Source: an uncultured Archangium sp. (GTDB lineage: Bacteria; Myxococcota; Myxococcia; Myxococcales; Myxococcaceae). Taken from it: DNA of 15,752 nucleotides. The position numbers and the translations under genes are program-made. The DNA lies in the NCBI GenBank assembly GCA_946479335.1, contig CAMLFP010000093.1, forward strand, positions 1 to 15,752, read 5' to 3'. The notes under the pieces are model-generated. The model ran no database searches, was not told the origin of the DNA, and saw nothing but the letters and a program-made list of their open reading frames with translations. How positions within the stretch are numbered: the stretch's first letter is position 1; the number at the start of each line of letters is the position of its first letter. Of the stretch, positions 12,537 through 15,752 are shown piece by piece.

Positions 12537-13685
12537 TCAGATCGCGCCCTTCAAAAGTTCGCGGGCGATGACGAGGCGCTGTACCTGGCTGGTGCCCTCG
12601 TAGATCTGGATGAGCTTGGTGTCGCGCATCAGCTTCTCCACCGGGTACTCCTTCGAATAGCCGTAGCCGCCGAAGATCTGCACCGCGTCGGTGGTGGCCT
12701 TCATCGACATGTCGGCCGCGAAGCGCTTCGCGTAGCTCGAGACCAGCGTGTTGCGCTCGCCGTTGTCCAACATCCACGCGCTCTTCAAGACCAGGAGGCG
12801 CGCGGCCTCGATGTCGGCGGCCATGTCGGCCAGCATGAACTGGATGGCCTGGAAGTCGGCGATGGGCTTGCCGAACTGCTGGCGCTGCTTGGAGTAGTCG
12901 ATGGCGTGCTCCATCGCGGCGCGCGCGACGCCCACCGCGCAGGCGGCGGTCAGCGGGCGCGAGTTGTCCAACGTCGACATCGCGAGGAGGAAGCCTTCAC
13001 CTTCGTTGCCGATGCGGTTGGCGACCGGCACCTTCACGTTCTCGAAGTTGAGCGTGACGGTGTTCGACGCGCGCTGGCCCATCTTGTTCTCGTGCTTGCC
13101 GGTGGTGAAGCCCTCGGGGCGGCCCTCGACCACGAGCGCCATCATGCCCTTGTGCTTCTTCGACGGGTCGGTCGAGCAGAACACCGTGTACTGATCAGCG
13201 AACTCGCCGTTGCTGATCCACTGCTTCTGGCCGTTGAGGATGTAGAAGTCGCCTTCGCGGCGCGCGGTGGTCTTGAGGCCCGCGACGTCGGAGCCCGCGT
13301 TCGGCTCGGTGAGCGCGAAGCTCGCGAGGCGCTTCGGGTCGTTGACGAACGGGCGGAGGAACTTCTCCTTCTGTTCGGCCGTGGCGCCCAGCACCAGCGG
13401 CAGCAGCGCGAGGTCGTTGGCGATCATCGAGGTGGCCATGCCGGCGCAGCCCCACGCGAGCTCCTCGCAGATCAGCGCCTGCGCGACGTGCGGCAGCTCC
13501 ATGCCGCCCACCGACTCGGGGAGCGTCATGTTCATGAACCCCAGCTCTGCGGCCTGGGTGATGATGTCGCGCGGCATCTCACCTTTCTCGTCGCAGTGGG
13601 CCGCCTTCGGGCGCATCACCTCGCGGGCGAATTTGCGGGCGGCTTGCTGCAGGGCTTTTTCGTCGTCGGAGAGGCCGAAGTTCAT
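12537..13685 (-). CDS. Acyl-CoA dehydrogenase
   Basis: FAD-dependent alpha,beta-dehydrogenation of acyl-CoA thioesters, with electrons passed to EtfAB; the genes lie together. The 382-residue product has the usual domains: helical N-terminal (about 1-120), beta-barrel middle (about 121-230) with signature ALTEPNAGSD (124-133), and helical C-terminal (about 231-382) with the second signature QIFGGYGYSKEYPVEKLMRD (336-355) and IYEGTSQVQR (361-370). Glu363 sits where the catalytic base lies in the medium/short-chain type. The chain-length or substrate class cannot be told. I start at ATG 13685, since the open frame extends to 13982 only as a shadow of the divergent gene. The ribosome site is weak. 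It is the first gene of the probable etf transcript. Confidence 0.93.
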   Translation of the reverse strand: MNFGLSDDEKALQQAARKFAREVMRPKAAHCDEKGEMPRDIITQAAELGFMNMTLPESVGGMELPHVAQALICEELAWGCAGMATSMIANDLALLPLVLGATAEQKEKFLRPFVNDPKRLASFALTEPNAGSDVAGLKTTARREGDFYILNGQKQWISNGEFADQYTVFCSTDPSKKHKGMMALVVEGRPEGFTTGKHENKMGQRASNTVTLNFENVKVPVANRIGNEGEGFLLAMSTLDNSRPLTAACAVGVARAAMEHAIDYSKQRQQFGKPIADFQAIQFMLADMAADIEAARLLVLKSAWMLDNGERNTLVSSYAKRFAADMSMKATTDAVQIFGGYGYSKEYPVEKLMRDTKLIQIYEGTSQVQRLVIARELLKGAI

Positions 13686-13724
13686 GCCCGCGCGTCTAAC
13701 GCCTGGCGTCGCCCGCTTCAAACA

Positions 13725-13753
13725 TTGACCGCGCCCGCGCACGCGAAAATACT
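13725..13753 (+). promoter_or_regulatory. Predicted sigma-70-type promoter of the Ig-repeat lipoprotein gene
   Basis: TTGACC (13725-13730) is 5/6 of the -35 consensus. AATACT (13748-13753) matches the -10 consensus at four positions after an optimal 17-base spacer. It lies in the divergent region between the dehydrogenase and the gene starting at 13797, giving an expected leader of about 35-40 bases. AGGAAGG (13779-13785) serves as the ribosome site. Confidence 0.5.
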
Positions 13754-13796
13754 CGCCCGTCTCTTTTCCCCGCTGAACAGGAAGGGCGTTTCCCCA

Positions 13797-15752
13797 ATGC
13801 GTCAATTCAAACTCGTAGCCGCCATCGCGGCGGTCGCACTGGTCGCGTGCGGTCCCCAGAAGGTCGACCCCACGCTCGCCATCCTCCCCGCTCCGAGAAC
13901 CATCGATGGCGACGGCTCGACGACAACGGTGCGCGTGGTCACCACCGACAACGTCGGCGCTCCGGGCACTGGCACGGTGCACATCACCTCGACCGCTGGC
14001 TCGCTGGTTGACGGCGCAGACGTCACGCTCGCCGATGGAGAGGGCAAGATCGACTTCAGCTGCGACCGCGCTGTCGACGCGACCTGCACTGGGCAGGTGA
14101 AGCTCACCGCGAAGTGGAACGACCTCAGCATCAGCACCAACGTGACGGTGCGCCCGGCGGCGGTCCCCGATGCGGGCGTGTCGTTGACCGCGACGCCGGC
14201 GTCACTGTCGGTGAACCTCGGCCAGCACAGCGACCTCGTCGCCACCTACGTGGTCGACGGCACTGCGACCGCGGGGATGATGATCAACCTCACGTCGACG
14301 CTCGGCACCGTGCTGCTCCCTGACGCGGGAGCCTGGCAGCCGACCGCGACCGACTCCGCGGGTCAGGTCCATGCGGTTCTCATCGACACGGGGGTGCCGG
14401 GTACGGCGACGGTCACCGCGACCGCGACCGACGGCAAGACCGCGACGACCGCGGTCACGATGACGATGCCCGACGCAGGCATCAAGCTGAGCTCCGACAC
14501 CCAGGTGCTCACCATCGGGTTCAATCAGTCGGCCGCCATCACCCTCGAACACGAGGTCGAAGGCACGCCGCTCCCGGGTCACCCGATCAAGCTGACCGCT
14601 ACCCTCGGCACGCTCCTCGAGACCGACGGTGGCGCGTTCGTTTCTCCCGCGCTCACCGACGCCAGCGGGCGCATCTACGCGATGTTCAAAGACAACGGCA
14701 ACGTGGGTACGGCGGTCATCACCGCCACTGACGACGCCTTCAAGAAGACGCAGACCCTCACCATCGGTATCGCGCCTCCCGATGCGGGCGTTGGCGTCAG
14801 CCTCTCGAAGAACACCGTCTACACCGACATCGGCGACTCGACGGTGATCACCGCGACGCTGTATAGCAACGGCACCCCGGCCCCGAATCAGCCGCTCGAT
14901 GTCGCGGTGTCGACCGGGAGCTTGACGTACCCTGACAACACGCCCTTCGCGGGCAGTGGCACCACCGACGCGCAGGGCCGCCTGGTCCTCAAGTACCTGC
15001 CGGGCACCACCACGGGGACCACCACCGTCACCGTCACCGACCCATCGTCAAACCGCACCGCCGTCGGAGCGATCGCCGTGCGAACCATTCAGAACGTCAC
15101 CTTCGTGTCGATGTCGTGCCCCGACACGCCGACCACGGGCACCAACGTGTGCATCATGGGAATCACCGGCTCGGGCTTCAACACGACGGCGACGCTGACG
15201 TTCAAGGTGACCGACAACCAGAGCCAGCCGGTGCCTGACCTCCCGGTGACGTTCAGCACTGCGAGCACCGGCATCATCAACGTGCCGGCTTCTGGCGTCA
15301 CCAACAGCTCCGGAGAGGTGACTGTTCAGATCACCTCGACGGTCAACACGGGCACCTTCAACGTCGTCGCAACCGGCGCGGCCCAGAGCGCTCCCTCGCC
15401 GACCATCGCGGTGCGCGGCGCGAAACCGACGTCGACGGGCATCCTCCTCTCGTGCGGCAACGTCAACCTGCCGGCCTACATCAGCCCGTCGTTCCCGCGT
15501 GACGTGACGAGCACCTGCACCGTGAGCCTCACCGACCGGCGCAATAACCCCATCGGTACCGGGAAGGTCGTCGAGTTCTCCTCGGAGACGGGCAGCATCA
15601 CCCAGAGCATCGCGACCCAGGCCTACGTGCCGGGGGGAAACAACACGAGCGAAGGCAAGGCCACCGTGACCTTCAACTCGTCCGGCAACAGCGGTCTACC
15701 TGCACAAGACGTTGACCCCCTCGGGGCAGTGGCGACGCAATACCCGGCCGCG
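13797..15752 (+). CDS. Large lipoprotein of bacterial Ig-like (Big_1/invasin-type) repeats, partial at the 3' end
   Basis: The frame is open for all 652 codons from ATG 13797 to the window end, so the gene is truncated here and its true length is unknown. It starts with a lipoprotein signal (lipobox LVAC, lipid Cys18). The rest is a series of beta-sandwich-like repeats of about 100 residues, rich in Thr, Val, Gly and Asp, with recurring forms such as T-x-x-G-x-x-x-V-x-x-T and A-x-V-T-A-T. They resemble invasin-type Big_1 domains, which usually act as surface stalks or adhesins. P-D-A-G-(V/I) marks the start of at least three repeats, at residues 124, 225 and 328. Later repeats (about 430-652) carry several Cys. 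It is divergent from the acyl-CoA dehydrogenase, with no functional link evident. Ligand unknown. Confidence 0.85.
   Translation, partial: MRQFKLVAAIAAVALVACGPQKVDPTLAILPAPRTIDGDGSTTTVRVVTTDNVGAPGTGTVHITSTAGSLVDGADVTLADGEGKIDFSCDRAVDATCTGQVKLTAKWNDLSISTNVTVRPAAVPDAGVSLTATPASLSVNLGQHSDLVATYVVDGTATAGMMINLTSTLGTVLLPDAGAWQPTATDSAGQVHAVLIDTGVPGTATVTATATDGKTATTAVTMTMPDAGIKLSSDTQVLTIGFNQSAAITLEHEVEGTPLPGHPIKLTATLGTLLETDGGAFVSPALTDASGRIYAMFKDNGNVGTAVITATDDAFKKTQTLTIGIAPPDAGVGVSLSKNTVYTDIGDSTVITATLYSNGTPAPNQPLDVAVSTGSLTYPDNTPFAGSGTTDAQGRLVLKYLPGTTTGTTTVTVTDPSSNRTAVGAIAVRTIQNVTFVSMSCPDTPTTGTNVCIMGITGSGFNTTATLTFKVTDNQSQPVPDLPVTFSTASTGIINVPASGVTNSSGEVTVQITSTVNTGTFNVVATGAAQSAPSPTIAVRGAKPTSTGILLSCGNVNLPAYISPSFPRDVTSTCTVSLTDRRNNPIGTGKVVEFSSETGSITQSIATQAYVPGGNNTSEGKATVTFNSSGNSGLPAQDVDPLGAVATQYPAA

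Noticed and set aside
1..15752. Search for tRNA, rRNA, insertion sequences and integrases
   Set aside because: No tRNA-like cloverleaf, rRNA stretch, transposase or integrase motif was recognised by eye; a covariance-model scan would be decisive.

Overview
The window is GC-rich, densely coding DNA. It most resembles a myxobacterium (Myxococcota). The clues are many short lipoproteins, cysteine-rich repeat lipoproteins, a low-complexity Gly/Thr/Ala linker just after a lipid cysteine, recurrent Pro-Asp-Ala-Gly segments, and an EtfB-EtfA-acyl-CoA dehydrogenase set. The taxonomic call is an inference. No rRNA, tRNA, CRISPR array, insertion sequence or integrase was seen.

Layout: almost everything from 13685 down to 1 is on the minus strand. 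From right to left it runs as follows. An acyl-CoA dehydrogenase, etfB and etfA form an electron-transfer and fatty-acid or amino-acid oxidation cluster. It is followed by a hairpin repeat. Next come a metallo-beta-lactamase-fold hydrolase with a C-terminal extension and a GDPD/PI-PLC-like lipoprotein, then the wreck of a LysR regulator (truncated and frameshifted). After that is a protein with three peptidoglycan-binding repeats and a CHAP-like C-terminus, followed closely by ftsE, a second metallo-beta-lactamase-fold hydrolase and a small membrane protein. A lipoprotein island follows: a Gly/Thr/Ala-linker lipoprotein, a cysteine-rich lipoprotein, a plus-strand DUF2807-like lipoprotein, and a lipoprotein of seven tandem eight-cysteine modules. 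The left end holds ftsX and an EnvC-type degenerate LytM protein with a 4-base ATGA overlap. At the right end, divergent from the dehydrogenase, a plus-strand Ig-like-repeat lipoprotein runs off the window with at least 652 codons open.

How the genes work together: FtsE (ATPase), FtsX (membrane subunit) and the EnvC-like protein make a plausible complete FtsEX-EnvC divisome module that controls peptidoglycan cleavage at division. Here ftsE lies about 4.2 kb from ftsX. The intervening DNA carries surface lipoproteins, and a peptidoglycan-binding putative hydrolase sits 22 bp upstream of ftsE. In the other cluster, the dehydrogenase reduces EtfAB, which passes electrons to the quinone pool.

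Most unusual items: the lipoprotein with exactly eight cysteines in each of seven modules, two perfect 6-2-6 palindromes in the divergent intergenic region at 3273-3401, the split ftsE/ftsX arrangement with its nearby peptidoglycan protein, and the partial Ig-repeat lipoprotein with a recognisable promoter.
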